Below, one piece after another: positions 25,813 to 34,855 of a stretch of 64,000 nt of DNA. The translations under genes and the position numbers were made by a program. The notes beneath the pieces were generated by a model, which saw only the letters and a program-made list of their open reading frames with translations, was not told the DNA's origin and searched no databases. Origin of the DNA: Micromonospora antibiotica (GTDB taxonomy: Bacteria > Actinomycetota > Actinomycetes > Mycobacteriales > Micromonosporaceae); assembly GCF_017599305.1 (NCBI RefSeq), contig NZ_JAGFWR010000004.1, forward strand, positions 339,824 to 403,823. The letters are read 5' to 3'. Positions within the stretch are counted from its first letter, which is position 1. Each line of letters starts with the position of its first letter.

Positions 25813-28427
25813 GACCGTACCCCCGCCTGCCGCGCGGCGGCGGGCTCGTCGCCTGCCGGCCGGTTGCGACGCTGCTCGACCTCGGCCCGCACCACCTCGG
25901 CCAGCAGCCACCCGGCCGCCACCGGATGCAGCTCCTCGGCGATCCCGGCCGGCGGACGCACCATCAGGTGCTCCCACAGCTGGTCCGCGCCAGACGCGAG
26001 CGCCGCCAACCGGTTGAGCCGGTCGGCACCCCAGGTCTGCTTGCGGGGCCGGCTGCGGACGGTGGCCGCGACCCAGCTCAGCATCTGTTGCGGGCCGCCA
26101 GCTGCGGTGAGCCGGTCGGCCAGGGTGCGTAAGGTGCCGAGCTGCGCCGCCGTCACCCCCGGCGGCACGAACTCCTGTCGCAGCTCGGTGCTGGCGGCCC
26201 GAACCGCTGCGGTGCGGTGCAGCTCGCGCCGCCAGCCGCGTCGCAAAAGCTCGACCGCCAGGCCGGGCATGCCGGCGGTGGACCGCAGGTCGGTGATCGG
26301 CTCACCGGCGTTCCCGCCGTCGCGCTGCGGATCCGGGGTGGACAGCCGGACTGTCGCGTGGTCGAGCAGTCGCGGTTGCAGCGCCACCCGGCCGTACCCT
26401 TCGGCGGTGCGTTCCCCGAGGCCGGTCGCCTCGATCCGCGTCAGCGCCTCCTCATCGGGTGTCCCGGTCATGTGGAACCGGATGACGCTGCCGGCGGCCA
26501 GCCCGGTCAACGACGGTCGCGGCATCGACCAGCGACGCTGCCATGATTCGACCCGCCGGGTGGTGACCAGCTCCCTCGGCGGCTCGTCCGGACCGGGATC
26601 CGGCAGGGTCAACGTGACCCCGATCCGCTCGCTCAGCACGGCACCGACCGCATTCGGGTCGGTGACCTGCTCACCGGCCGGCCCGGACAGCAGCAGATCC
26701 GACAGCAGCCAGACAACAAGCTGACCGTCGTCCACGTCGTCGCCGCCATAACCGGTCCGGGCCGGCGGCGTCCGTTCGGTCAGCACCGAGGTACCCGGCT
26801 TGAGCACCTCGACCGTCACGTGGCCGTAGTCGTCCTTGCGGGACCGGCCGATCGCATGCTCGCCATCGAGCCGGTCGGTGTCCAGCGCGGCGTCGGCCGG
26901 CAGCCACAGCTCGCAGCGCAGCACCGTGCCGGCGGCGATCGCCTCGTAGACGAACAGGCCACCGGAGTCCTCGGTCGGCCGCTGGGACGTGTCGTCGACG
27001 ACAGCATGGGCCTGCGCCACCAGGCCCACCTCCCCGATGCGGATACCGCCGTCACCGTCGGCGATGCAGCAGCCCGTCATCGGCCGCAGCCGCCGGCCGT
27101 CCTCGGCACGGGGACGCAGCAGATTGACCAGCTCCACCGGCTGGTCGGAGCCCGGCGCTCCGCCGTCGGTCAGCTCGTCGTCCGGGTGCCGGCCGTCCAC
27201 CCGCCGGCTGGCGGGCTGTTCGCCGTCCGGCCGAACACCGGGTGTCGTGTCCGGGTCGGTGTCCTTGGGGCGGTGTAACGCCCGCGGCACCGGCAACGAC
27301 CGCTCGCCCTCGACTTCCACCGTGGCGTTGGTGACCACCACCCGGCCGCCGGTGATCAACTCGGTGGCCGGCCCGCCCAGTGCCCGCGCCACCATCGGCA
27401 GCAGCGAAGTGCCCGGCACGAACTGCTCCGTCAGCACCATGTTGCCGATCACACCCCGGGCGAACAGCAGAGGAGTGAGCGCCGTTATCCGCAGATCATG
27501 CCGGTGCACGGGAGGGTCGGTGGCCCGGGAGCCCAGCGGTGAGGCGGCCGGGTCGGCCGCCGCTGTCGACACCACCTCCGACGGGGACCGGGCCTGGTCG
27601 ACCTGATCCAGCAGGGTGTTCAGTTGAAGATCGGCACCATGGCCGGCGTCTGGGCCGGCATCCCGGCCGGCTCCTTCGCTGACGTCGCCATCGGACTCCC
27701 GCGCCTGGTCACCGGCGATGGTGACCCGGCAGCGGCCGGCACCCCGGCGACGCTTGCTACCGATCGCGTCGACCAGCCGGGCGGCGGCCCGCAGCAGCAG
27801 CTCCGCCTCCCACGGCACCGGTTGCCCGACGGGAAGCCCGGGGAAGAACAGCTGCCAGTCGGCGGTCACCGTCAACCCGGTCGCGGCCCGTTCCTCGATG
27901 CGGAACGTGTCGTCGGCGGCGATGTGCCGGTCGGCGTCGATCGCCACCCCGGGGCGCAGCAGCACTGCGGCCTCCCGGGCCAGGACGCGGTCGCGTGCGT
28001 CGAGTGCGGCGATCGCACCCCGCACCGACGCGGGCAGGCGCAGCGGCCGGGCATGCAGAGCCGCCGGGACCGGCATGGCACGTGGCCGCGGCCGGAACCG
28101 CTCACCAGGGTAGAGCCGCTGACGCGACGACGCGCCGGGCTGACTACCGAAGACCACCTCAACCCAGTCGTGCCAGGTGCCGCCGGTGGCGCCGTCGTCC
28201 AACCCGACGGTGACGGTCTCCGCCGCGTCACGCAGCACCGCCGCGAGCGCCTTGCCGCGCAGCATCGGCAGCCCGTCGACGTCACGTTGCACCTCACGGT
28301 CCACCGCGCCGTGCCGGGCGGTGCCCGTGCCGCAGGCCCAGTCGCTGAGAAACTCCACCTCTATCGTGAACGGCTGGCCGTTACGCAGGCCGGTGCCCGT
28401 GTCGCGTACGGAATCGGGGTCACCCAT
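25809..28427 (-). CDS. csx10: Csx10 (Cas5-Cas7-like RAMP, type III-D)
   Basis: A protein of about 872 aa with an N-terminal RAMP unit (TIEVEFLSDWACGTG, then GLPMLRGKALAAVLRDAAE and the basic IGSKRRRGAGRCRV loop). A second unit begins RITALTPLLFARGVIGNMV with FVPGTSLLPMVARAL and ends in the glycine loop GLGERTAEGYGRVAL. Csx10 is the signature III-D subunit, combining Cas5-like and Cas7-like roles at the 5-prime end of crRNA. A proline- and acid-rich linker joins the units. ATG 28427 (or GTG 28430) overlaps the end of cas10. Confidence 0.85.
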   Translation of the reverse strand: MGDPDSVRDTGTGLRNGQPFTIEVEFLSDWACGTGTARHGAVDREVQRDVDGLPMLRGKALAAVLRDAAETVTVGLDDGATGGTWHDWVEVVFGSQPGASSRQRLYPGERFRPRPRAMPVPAALHARPLRLPASVRGAIAALDARDRVLAREAAVLLRPGVAIDADRHIAADDTFRIEERAATGLTVTADWQLFFPGLPVGQPVPWEAELLLRAAARLVDAIGSKRRRGAGRCRVTIAGDQARESDGDVSEGAGRDAGPDAGHGADLQLNTLLDQVDQARSPSEVVSTAAADPAASPLGSRATDPPVHRHDLRITALTPLLFARGVIGNMVLTEQFVPGTSLLPMVARALGGPATELITGGRVVVTNATVEVEGERSLPVPRALHRPKDTDPDTTPGVRPDGEQPASRRVDGRHPDDELTDGGAPGSDQPVELVNLLRPRAEDGRRLRPMTGCCIADGDGGIRIGEVGLVAQAHAVVDDTSQRPTEDSGGLFVYEAIAAGTVLRCELWLPADAALDTDRLDGEHAIGRSRKDDYGHVTVEVLKPGTSVLTERTPPARTGYGGDDVDDGQLVVWLLSDLLLSGPAGEQVTDPNAVGAVLSERIGVTLTLPDPGPDEPPRELVTTRRVESWQRRWSMPRPSLTGLAAGSVIRFHMTGTPDEEALTRIEATGLGERTAEGYGRVALQPRLLDHATVRLSTPDPQRDGGNAGEPITDLRSTAGMPGLAVELLRRGWRRELHRTAAVRAASTELRQEFVPPGVTAAQLGTLRTLADRLTAAGGPQQMLSWVAATVRSRPRKQTWGADRLNRLAALASGADQLWEHLMVRPPAGIAEELHPVAAGWLLAEVVRAEVEQRRNRPAGDEPAAARQAGVRS

Positions 28428-30078
28428 CACGCCGCCATCCCGTCTCCCGGCTGCGGCCGGGGCTGTGACCGGCGTGCGGCGCGGTGCCGGTCGCCATGTC
28501 GATCAGATCGATCGCGCCGAGAATCCGGCTGAACCACACCTGCCGGTCCCTCACACCCCGCGACCGCGCTCTGCCCTGTCCGCCGTCGCCGCCGGAGGGT
28601 GCACGCAGCAACAGATGCCTGGTGAGGAACGCACCCGCCGCCGCCGGATCCGACGCCCAGACGGCGACCTGGTCCCGGGCCCGCTCAGCCTCGGTGCGCC
28701 CGGCCAGCAGCGCCTGCCGCAACCGGTGCAACGCACTACGAGACAGCACAGGCGGATCCTCCTCGCCCGACCGCTTGCCCAACTCCTCGACCGCAGCCCG
28801 CAACAACGTGATGTGGCGGGCCGCCGCCTCGCCTCCTTCCTCCGCCTCGCCGATGACCACCGGGCCGGGCCACAACCGCAGCTCGGCCCCGCCGCCGTCG
28901 GCCACGGTCAACGAGGAACGAATCCGATCGAGGGGCTGCCCGATCGAGTCGTGCAGCACGTGGAAGTCCACCGCACCGCAGCGGGGATCGATCCGCTTGA
29001 TCTGCTTTGCGGACGTGCACAGCTGCTCGGCCAACTCGTACGCCTCACTGAACGGGTAATGCGGTTTGACGTAGGCGATCCCGGCGCACGCCGTCAACCC
29101 CGGCTGCCCCACATCGGCGAGCACCCGGGAGATGACCGGATGGTCGGCCGCAGTACGCGCGAAACGCTCGACGAAGGTAGCGGTCACCTCGAACGCCGGC
29201 CGGGCATCCATCACCACAGTCACGTCGTCACCACCGACCACCAGCGGCAACAGCCAACCCCTCCGCTCGTCGACCTGGCCCACGGCGAACCGCAGCGCGG
29301 CGACCGTCACCTCGTCCAACGCGACACTGAACTCACCCAGCCGATCCAGGAACTCCCGCCCGGTGTACGCCTCGGCGATGCTGCGGAACACGCCACCGAT
29401 ACCGTTGCCGTCGGCGTGCATCACCGCCACCCATCCGGCGTTGCTGACCCCGTCGGCCATCGTGTCGGCACGGACCACCGCCGAGTCACCCAACTGGCCA
29501 GCCATCCGGTCCCGGCCGGCGTCGCGCCGCCGCCAGGCCGCGTCGACCTTCGCCGCCCTCGGGTACGTGGTGTCGCCTTCGAAACCCATCGCGGTCGACG
29601 GCTGCCCCGAGTAGTGGCAGGGTCGGGTGAACGGCAACGTCGGGTGCCGCAGCAGCGCCGACGGGCGGCGACTGCGCCACGCCGCCTGCCGCCGGTACGC
29701 CTGACCCAGCCTTGCGCCCAGGTCCGCCTCGACGGCCGGATCCGGATCCACGGTGCCCCAGATCTCCAGACCCGGTGCCTCCTCCAGGGCCCGGTGGGTC
29801 ACCGCCCGGATGACAGCCCTGCCGGTTTCGGCATCGTCGGCAAGGAGCAGCGCCTTACCGGAGGCGACCACGACGATGTCGACAACGGGGTCCACCCGAC
29901 CCACGTTGATCATGCCGATGGCGTCCCGCACCCATGCGGTGCCCGCCTGGTAGATCAGTTCACTGGCACCGACGTTCACGGCCTGCTTGTTACTGGCGAA
30001 CACGTACGCCTGGTTGGCGCCGGTCTCAATGACCACCCAGTGCCGGCGGTCGCCGGAGCCTTGAGATGGACTGCTCAT
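28420..30078 (-). CDS. cas10: Cas10 (HD-less, type III-D)
   Basis: A 552-aa Cas10. The first palm starts at VVIETGANQAYVFASNKQAVN. The second palm carries VMHADGNGIGGVF and the catalytic PLVVGGDDVTVV (GGDD). An intact GGDD predicts synthesis of cyclic oligoadenylates when target RNA is bound. There is no N-terminal HD nuclease, as in many III-D Cas10 proteins, so DNA cutting by this subunit is not expected. The start ATG has AAGGG six bases upstream. It lies 237 bp after cas6. The effectors it would signal to are the SAVED and CARF-like genes. Confidence 0.92.
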   Translation of the reverse strand: MSSPSQGSGDRRHWVVIETGANQAYVFASNKQAVNVGASELIYQAGTAWVRDAIGMINVGRVDPVVDIVVVASGKALLLADDAETGRAVIRAVTHRALEEAPGLEIWGTVDPDPAVEADLGARLGQAYRRQAAWRSRRPSALLRHPTLPFTRPCHYSGQPSTAMGFEGDTTYPRAAKVDAAWRRRDAGRDRMAGQLGDSAVVRADTMADGVSNAGWVAVMHADGNGIGGVFRSIAEAYTGREFLDRLGEFSVALDEVTVAALRFAVGQVDERRGWLLPLVVGGDDVTVVMDARPAFEVTATFVERFARTAADHPVISRVLADVGQPGLTACAGIAYVKPHYPFSEAYELAEQLCTSAKQIKRIDPRCGAVDFHVLHDSIGQPLDRIRSSLTVADGGGAELRLWPGPVVIGEAEEGGEAAARHITLLRAAVEELGKRSGEEDPPVLSRSALHRLRQALLAGRTEAERARDQVAVWASDPAAAGAFLTRHLLLRAPSGGDGGQGRARSRGVRDRQVWFSRILGAIDLIDMATGTAPHAGHSPGRSRETGWRRDG

Positions 30079-30315
30079 CCACATCCCTTCGACGCTGCGG
30101 ATCCTGCTGGACACGCGGGGTACGGCAGCCGCCGCAAACGACGCCCGTGTGCACACAGTGGAGACGCCGGCCAGCGGGGTTCCGCGCTGCGCGGAAGGCA
30201 GCCGGCAAAGCTATCTGATGAAGTGCGTCGAATGCACTCGGTAGCGAGACGGGTTTCAGACACTTCGGCGCGCTGCCCTTCGACGGCACCCTGCCGGACG
30301 GGCAGCGACAGCCCG

Positions 30316-31155
30316 TCACGAACCACCGCCGCGTCGCCCACCCGGCGACGGACGCAGCCGGACATAACCCATCCCCATCGCCGTCCGGTCACCGAAACCC
30401 GCGTAGCCGGCGAAGCGCGCCAAGGCGTCCACCCCCCGCCGGGCCTCGACCGGCACCTCCCGTGCCGACGCCAACCGGTACGAGACCACCCCCACCGTCC
30501 CCCGGCGGAACTGATGCTCCGGATTGCGTTGCTGCGGCTCGATCAGATGCCGGACGATCCGCACCTGACCATCCACCGTCTCCAGATGGTCGTCGATCGC
30601 CGCCACCACCGAAGCGGGCAACGGCGACCCGGCCGCGAACGCCTCCCACCGGCGCGCCAGGTTTCCGAACACCCGCTCCGCGTCCGGCCACGGCCGCTCC
30701 CGCCGTGCCCCGTCACCCAGCCCGGTCGCGAACCCCACCGGGGTGACCAGCTGAAACGACCACCCGTCCGCCGCCGCATCGGCACTGGCCGCCAGCTCCG
30801 CGTAGGGCTGAGCCCGCAGCCGCACCCCGGTAACCCGGTAACGGGTCCGCGCAATCTGATGCCCCGCGCAGGCGTGCAACGCCGCCAGCACCGCCGCCGT
30901 GTAGCCGTCCACCAGCATCGACACCCCGAACCACGCGGACTGCCCCGCCGTAATGGGCGCCCGCCCCTGCTCATCAAGGACCGGGGTCACCGTGAACGGC
31001 TTGTAACGCGGACTGTCATGCAGACCTTTGGCCAACACGGGATCGACCGCGTCAACGGCCTTGAGAAACGCGGCGTTCACCGCCGGACCGGTCTGCGGCG
31101 GAGGAATCGCCGACGGCGACACCGGCTCCATCGAAACCACGATCTGCGCTGGCAT
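30316..31155 (-). CDS. cas6: Cas6 endoribonuclease (type III-linked)
   Basis: A 279-aa Cas6, first gene of the III-D operon. The N-terminal region has the family's 'LH....kpFTvsp' element (GLHDSPRYKPFTVTPVL), and the C-terminus has the glycine-rich loop AGYAGFGDRTAMGMGYVRL. It processes crRNA, perhaps from the ATTGAAAC repeat family. It is not close to the I-B Cas6 at 8274. ATG 31155 has GGGAG at ribosome-site distance. Confidence 0.9.
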   Translation of the reverse strand: MPAQIVVSMEPVSPSAIPPPQTGPAVNAAFLKAVDAVDPVLAKGLHDSPRYKPFTVTPVLDEQGRAPITAGQSAWFGVSMLVDGYTAAVLAALHACAGHQIARTRYRVTGVRLRAQPYAELAASADAAADGWSFQLVTPVGFATGLGDGARRERPWPDAERVFGNLARRWEAFAAGSPLPASVVAAIDDHLETVDGQVRIVRHLIEPQQRNPEHQFRRGTVGVVSYRLASAREVPVEARRGVDALARFAGYAGFGDRTAMGMGYVRLRPSPGGRRGGGS

Positions 31156-31378
31156 GCCACCAAACTCCCTATCTCCCCGTCCTGTCCGCCATGACGCCCT
31201 CGTCACCACACCGCCGACGGTCACCCGACCCGACGAACGTCAGGTGGTGAGTGGCCCGAGGTATGCGGAGGGCTCAGCGGCCGACCCGATTGCAGCTCCA
31301 GAGGCGTCGACCTGGACCCCGGTCACGGATCAGAGCGCCTTTCCTGTCTCTGTTCGGCCGGTCTCGGCGAAGGTGTCG

Positions 31379-31444
31379 TCAACGCCAAAACCGGTCGCAG
31401 GGATGCTCCCTGGGCGACCCGGCGACGTCTGCGTAGAACCGCAT
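31379..31444 (-). pseudogene. N-terminal remnant of a second I-B-type cas6
   Basis: A 21-codon frame reading MRFYADVAGSP, then diverging and stopping. It matches the first residues of the I-B Cas6 (MRFYVDVAGPD), including the DNA around the start and a GGAGA-like ribosome site. It lies 68 bp after the large unknown gene, exactly where cas6 would follow in the ancestral order. The rest has been lost, replaced by the III-D operon. Confidence 0.7.
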
Positions 31445-31512
31445 CTGGTGCTCTCCGTTCACACGAAACGCTCGGGGCCGTAGTCCATCCGGCCCGAAAC
31501 GCGGGGAGCCGC

Positions 31513-33729
31513 TCAGGATGGACGACGCCCGTCATCGCATACACCGGCCAGCTCCGTACGCCAGACACGTAACGTCGCCAACAGCGCCGAACCCGACCGG
31601 CGACCACCGTGCCGGTCACCGCCGCCCTGACCGGTACGGCCGCCACCACCGCTCTGCCCGTCCGCACGCTCGTTGTCGATGACGGCGTCGAGCAGCGTCA
31701 CCGTCGCGGCGGCGTCCCGCGTGTCCACGGACAACCCGTTCGCCACCGCCGTGCAGAATGCCCTGGCCAACACCCGCGCGGTTCGCAGCGTCGCCGGCTG
31801 CGCAACCGTGGGCCGCAGCAGTCCGCCGGTGCTGGGATCGGCCAGCACCGTGCGTGCATGCCGGGCCGCAACCTCCAGCGCCCTGACCCGTGCTCCACGT
31901 TCACGGTCCGGCGTGGCCAGCGCCAGCTCGGTGGCGATCTCGGCGGCCAGCTCGTGGCTGGCACGAGCGGCCGCCGACTTGGCGGCGAAGCCAACCGGCT
32001 CGCGCCGGGTCACCTCGGCGCGTACGGCGGCGACGCGTTCCTGCAGGGTCAGGGCCTGACGCAGATCGCCGCGTCGCCCGCTGCGGGCCAGCCAGGCCGC
32101 ATAGTGGTGAAGGTGGAAGGTCTGCGCGGGGCTGAGCGAGTCGATGGTCTTGGCCAGGTCGGCCCCGGGGTCGAGGCCACGCGCTTCGAGGATCGCCGAC
32201 CACCAGGCACCAACCGAGGCCGGGGAGGTCATGTCGGTGTTCGGACCGGCCGGGTCGGTGTGCAGGGTCCACGTGATCTCCGCGTCGCGTAACGCGACGA
32301 AGCCGACCTCCAGGAGGTACGCCGCAGCGCCCGGATCCAGGTGTCCGGCTCGCCACGCCCGCAGCACCCGCTCCTGTGAGGCGACGAGCCGCCGCATCGG
32401 TGGCGTCCATCCGGGAGCGCCGTTGTCGGTCGTGCCGGCGTCGAAGGAGGCCGGACTCGTATCGTGGCCCGTACGCGGGAGATCCCATACGTCCAGGTAG
32501 GAAGAGTAGGCGCCCAGCTGCAGCGCCACCGGGTCGTCGGCGTCGAGCACCTCCGAGCACCGGTTAACGGCGGTGGACACCAGGTCCCGGGTCGATGCTC
32601 GTAGCTGCGGCCAGTCCTGCAGAAGCTCATCGCGGTATCGCACATAGTTGGCGGCCAGGTGCGCCGTCAGCAGGTAGGCGCGACGGCGCTGCACCGAAAC
32701 GGCGGTCAACACGTCCACATCGGGCAGGGTGGGCAGCGTCGGCGGCGCCATCCGGCCGCCGGTGGACGCGCCGAGGCAGGCCGCCACGAATGGCGCCACC
32801 ACGGCACCCACCCGCACCATGGCATGGACATGTCGTGAGCCACGAGCATCCTCGGTCATCCAGACCACGCCGCGACCGGGTCGTCCCACGCCGAGCAGCC
32901 GGTGACACCACGCCGACGCGATGTCATCGAGCGCGTCGGAGGTCACCAGACCCGGGCCGGTCGTCGGGTCATCAGCCAGCCCGAGGGCCGGCAGGGTCGC
33001 ATCCACCACATCGAACGAGGTCGGCCGCCATCGCGCCGCAGGCCCGTCCCCGACGCTGCTGTCGCCGCCGCCGAGGGTGGGAGGGTGGACCTCGGACGGC
33101 GCGTCAGTGCCGGTCACACCCGCTCGATCGACCTGCATACCCCATCGGGCGGACAACGACCGCTGCACCTGGCGGGCCTGGATGGCCGCGACCACCAAAG
33201 CGGGCTGAGCGCGGTAGACCTCAAGCACCAGACCGGCCCAGACGGCGAGCCGGACCTCCTCATCGCAGCCGGAGCCAGCCAGGTGCCGACACGCCTCGCT
33301 CACCGCGGCCGTCGCCCCGCGAAGGAGGCGATTGGCGGCGGTGAGCACCGCGGCGGCCTTGGTGTCCGGGCCGTACCGGTTCAAGGTCGCGTTGCTCAGC
33401 GTGCCGGACAGGGAGCTCTGACGCCGGAACCACACCGCCCGACCGGCCCACATCCATTCGGGATCATCGCCATCCGGTGACGAGGTGCCTGGCGCGCGAT
33501 CCGGACGCGTGACATCCAACCTGGAGCGCTCCGCGCGATCCGGGCTCGGCGCGCCTCGGCCGATCTCCGTCAAGGACAACTCGGTGTAGTCGCACACCCA
33601 GGAGCGACGAAACGGAGGGATGTCGCCATCCAGACCGAACAGGGGAGCGACCTTGCGGGCCACTCGGACCTCGACGACATCGGCTCGTCGTGCCTCGGCT
33701 GCAGGGATCTCGGCGGGGAAGACGTGCAC
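31513..33729 (-). CDS. Array-linked protein of unknown function (738 aa)
   Basis: A large protein I do not recognise. GTG 33729 is chosen because the truncated paralogue at 9255 starts at the same codon, and its upstream reading is blocked by a stop. It begins VHVFPAEIPAAEARRADVVEV. It is mostly helical, rich in Ala and Arg, with no Walker, nuclease, transmembrane or HTH motif I can see, and a Gly/Arg-rich segment near the C-terminus. Both copies lie between a small gene and a cas6 start and share the upstream TACTTTTG-type motif, so a CRISPR-linked role is likely. TTG 33771 is an alternative start. Confidence 0.7.
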   Translation of the reverse strand: MHVFPAEIPAAEARRADVVEVRVARKVAPLFGLDGDIPPFRRSWVCDYTELSLTEIGRGAPSPDRAERSRLDVTRPDRAPGTSSPDGDDPEWMWAGRAVWFRRQSSLSGTLSNATLNRYGPDTKAAAVLTAANRLLRGATAAVSEACRHLAGSGCDEEVRLAVWAGLVLEVYRAQPALVVAAIQARQVQRSLSARWGMQVDRAGVTGTDAPSEVHPPTLGGGDSSVGDGPAARWRPTSFDVVDATLPALGLADDPTTGPGLVTSDALDDIASAWCHRLLGVGRPGRGVVWMTEDARGSRHVHAMVRVGAVVAPFVAACLGASTGGRMAPPTLPTLPDVDVLTAVSVQRRRAYLLTAHLAANYVRYRDELLQDWPQLRASTRDLVSTAVNRCSEVLDADDPVALQLGAYSSYLDVWDLPRTGHDTSPASFDAGTTDNGAPGWTPPMRRLVASQERVLRAWRAGHLDPGAAAYLLEVGFVALRDAEITWTLHTDPAGPNTDMTSPASVGAWWSAILEARGLDPGADLAKTIDSLSPAQTFHLHHYAAWLARSGRRGDLRQALTLQERVAAVRAEVTRREPVGFAAKSAAARASHELAAEIATELALATPDRERGARVRALEVAARHARTVLADPSTGGLLRPTVAQPATLRTARVLARAFCTAVANGLSVDTRDAAATVTLLDAVIDNERADGQSGGGGRTGQGGGDRHGGRRSGSALLATLRVWRTELAGVCDDGRRPS

Positions 33730-33760
33730 GAGCAGTACGCTACAGGGGGGATGAAAATAG

Positions 33761-33776
33761 CTCAACAACAAAAGTA
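33761..33776 (-). promoter_or_regulatory. Shared array-linked promoter/operator motif, copy 2
   Basis: TACTTTTGTTGTTGAG (minus strand) lies about 30 bp before the start of the 738-aa gene, matching 9288-9303 at 15 of 16 bases. A weaker relative (AGAGTACTTTCGTAAGATTACC, in two parts) lies near 34237-34258, before the neighbouring small gene. The run is AT-rich in GC-rich surroundings. Confidence 0.5.
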
Positions 33777-33777
33777 T

Positions 33778-34182
33778 CTAAAAACGAAACGTGATTCGGC
33801 TTCGATCGGCGGGACCGGTCGTCAGCGTCGCTGAAAAGGCGAAGGCGTCCAGCTCACCCGAGGTCAGGCCGGGTCGGCAACGGCCGGTCGGGCAAGTGCC
33901 GGCATCGACAACCACACCCTCGGCATCGCGTACCGTGCCGTGGGGATAGACAAGGTCATCGCGCTCCGGCAACGCCTCCGCCACCGGCCGCGCCCGGAAG
34001 TCACGGTCGATGCGTTCGGCTGTGGCCGGATCAACCAGGTGCGGGGCGTGTGCAGCTATGGTGGTGCGTACGCCACTGCCGTCGTCGAGCAGCCGGATGA
34101 CAGCGTCGGCCGGCAGCGCCGGGTTCCGAGCCGCGGAGCGCCGGAAACACACGTACGGCGAGGACAGGTGCGACTCTGTCAA
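33778..34182 (-). CDS. Small conserved protein, paralogue of 9391-9771
   Basis: A 134-aa frame. The block ARPVAEALPERDDLVYPHGTVRDAEGVVV closely matches the C-terminal block of the small protein at 9391-9771. The N-terminal half (NPALPADAVIRLLDDGSGVR) and the tail after VVV do not match, so the gene looks rearranged or diverged. It occupies the same place relative to the large gene as its paralogue. The start is uncertain. Confidence 0.5.
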   Translation of the reverse strand: MTESHLSSPYVCFRRSAARNPALPADAVIRLLDDGSGVRTTIAAHAPHLVDPATAERIDRDFRARPVAEALPERDDLVYPHGTVRDAEGVVVDAGTCPTGRCRPGLTSGELDAFAFSATLTTGPADRSRITFRF

Positions 34183-34548
34183 CCACTCGATGGCGGCCGA
34201 AGACAGCCGATGTCGTCAAAACCGTGTGTGCAAGATCGGTAATCTTACGAAAGTACTCTCGGGGCTGTAGCCGCTGGTGACCGACGACGTGACGGACAGC
34301 GGCGAGCGGATCATGGTACGGGCGCGGCCTCCGGAGGGGCCGGTGGGTTGTCCGGGCTGCGCGGCTGTCGCGGGTTGGGTACACAGACATCACCCAATGG
34401 ACTCTCGCGGACGTACCCATCGATGCCCGGCCTGTGGTGATTCGCGTGCGCACTCAGTTCAACCCGATGGTGCTGGTTGGCTACGGGTTAGGATGGGCCG
34501 CTCCTCCTCATGGTGGTTCAGCGACGAACAGGGAGACGATCGGAACAC
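34183..34548. other. Intergenic region before array 3
   Basis: I see no supportable gene here. The left part contains the possible promoter of the minus-strand small gene (AT-rich around 34230-34260). The right end (from ~34500) begins the segment that is conserved upstream of array 2. Confidence 0.4.
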
Positions 34549-34758
34549 ATGTCGGTCTTCGGCTGGCAGTTCCAGGAGGATGCGAGCAACTACATGTGCT
34601 ACGTGAGTGCGTTGAGTGCAACCGGAGCCAAGATCGTTCGAGTGCACGGCGGTGTCGACAGTGACCGGGAGTTGGATCGATGCGATCGGGTCCAGGACAG
34701 TGTGTGGCGCGTTGCCTCGACCAAGCCGTGCCCTACCCTTGGTCGTTCCCGCGACTGA
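34549..34758 (+). CDS. Leader-adjacent small ORF (69 aa)
   Basis: A 69-codon frame, MSVFGWQFQEDASNYMCYVS through SVWRVASTKPCPTLGRSRD, ending at leader 3. The equivalent DNA before leader 2 keeps SNYM, GALSAT and SVWRVSATKPCP-LGRSRD in one frame, with indels that sum to a multiple of three but also an upstream stop. This partial frame conservation hints at a real small protein, but an extended leader with chance coding is possible. No known domain. Confidence 0.35.
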   Translation: MSVFGWQFQEDASNYMCYVSALSATGAKIVRVHGGVDSDRELDRCDRVQDSVWRVASTKPCPTLGRSRD

Positions 34759-34855
34759 GTGTTTGACCAGCGCAAATACACAACCGCCGGTCCGCTGCAA
34801 AAACCTGCCGAGTCCACGGGTGGAAAGGGGCTTTGACCTGCGACTTAAGACTCGG
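34759..34855 (+). promoter_or_regulatory. CRISPR leader of array 3
   Basis: About 97 bp nearly identical to leader 2 (CACAACCGCCGGTCCGCTGC, CCTGCCGAGTCCA, GACCTGCGACTTAAGACTCG), ending at the first repeat. It is divergent from the III-D operon but belongs to the I-B repeat family. Confidence 0.87.

Noticed and set aside
28177..31194. 1005-codon open frame on the plus strand
   Set aside because: It is antisense to csx10, cas10 and cas6, all of which have family motifs. The product is Arg/Pro/His-rich with no domain, typical of a GC-rich shadow frame.
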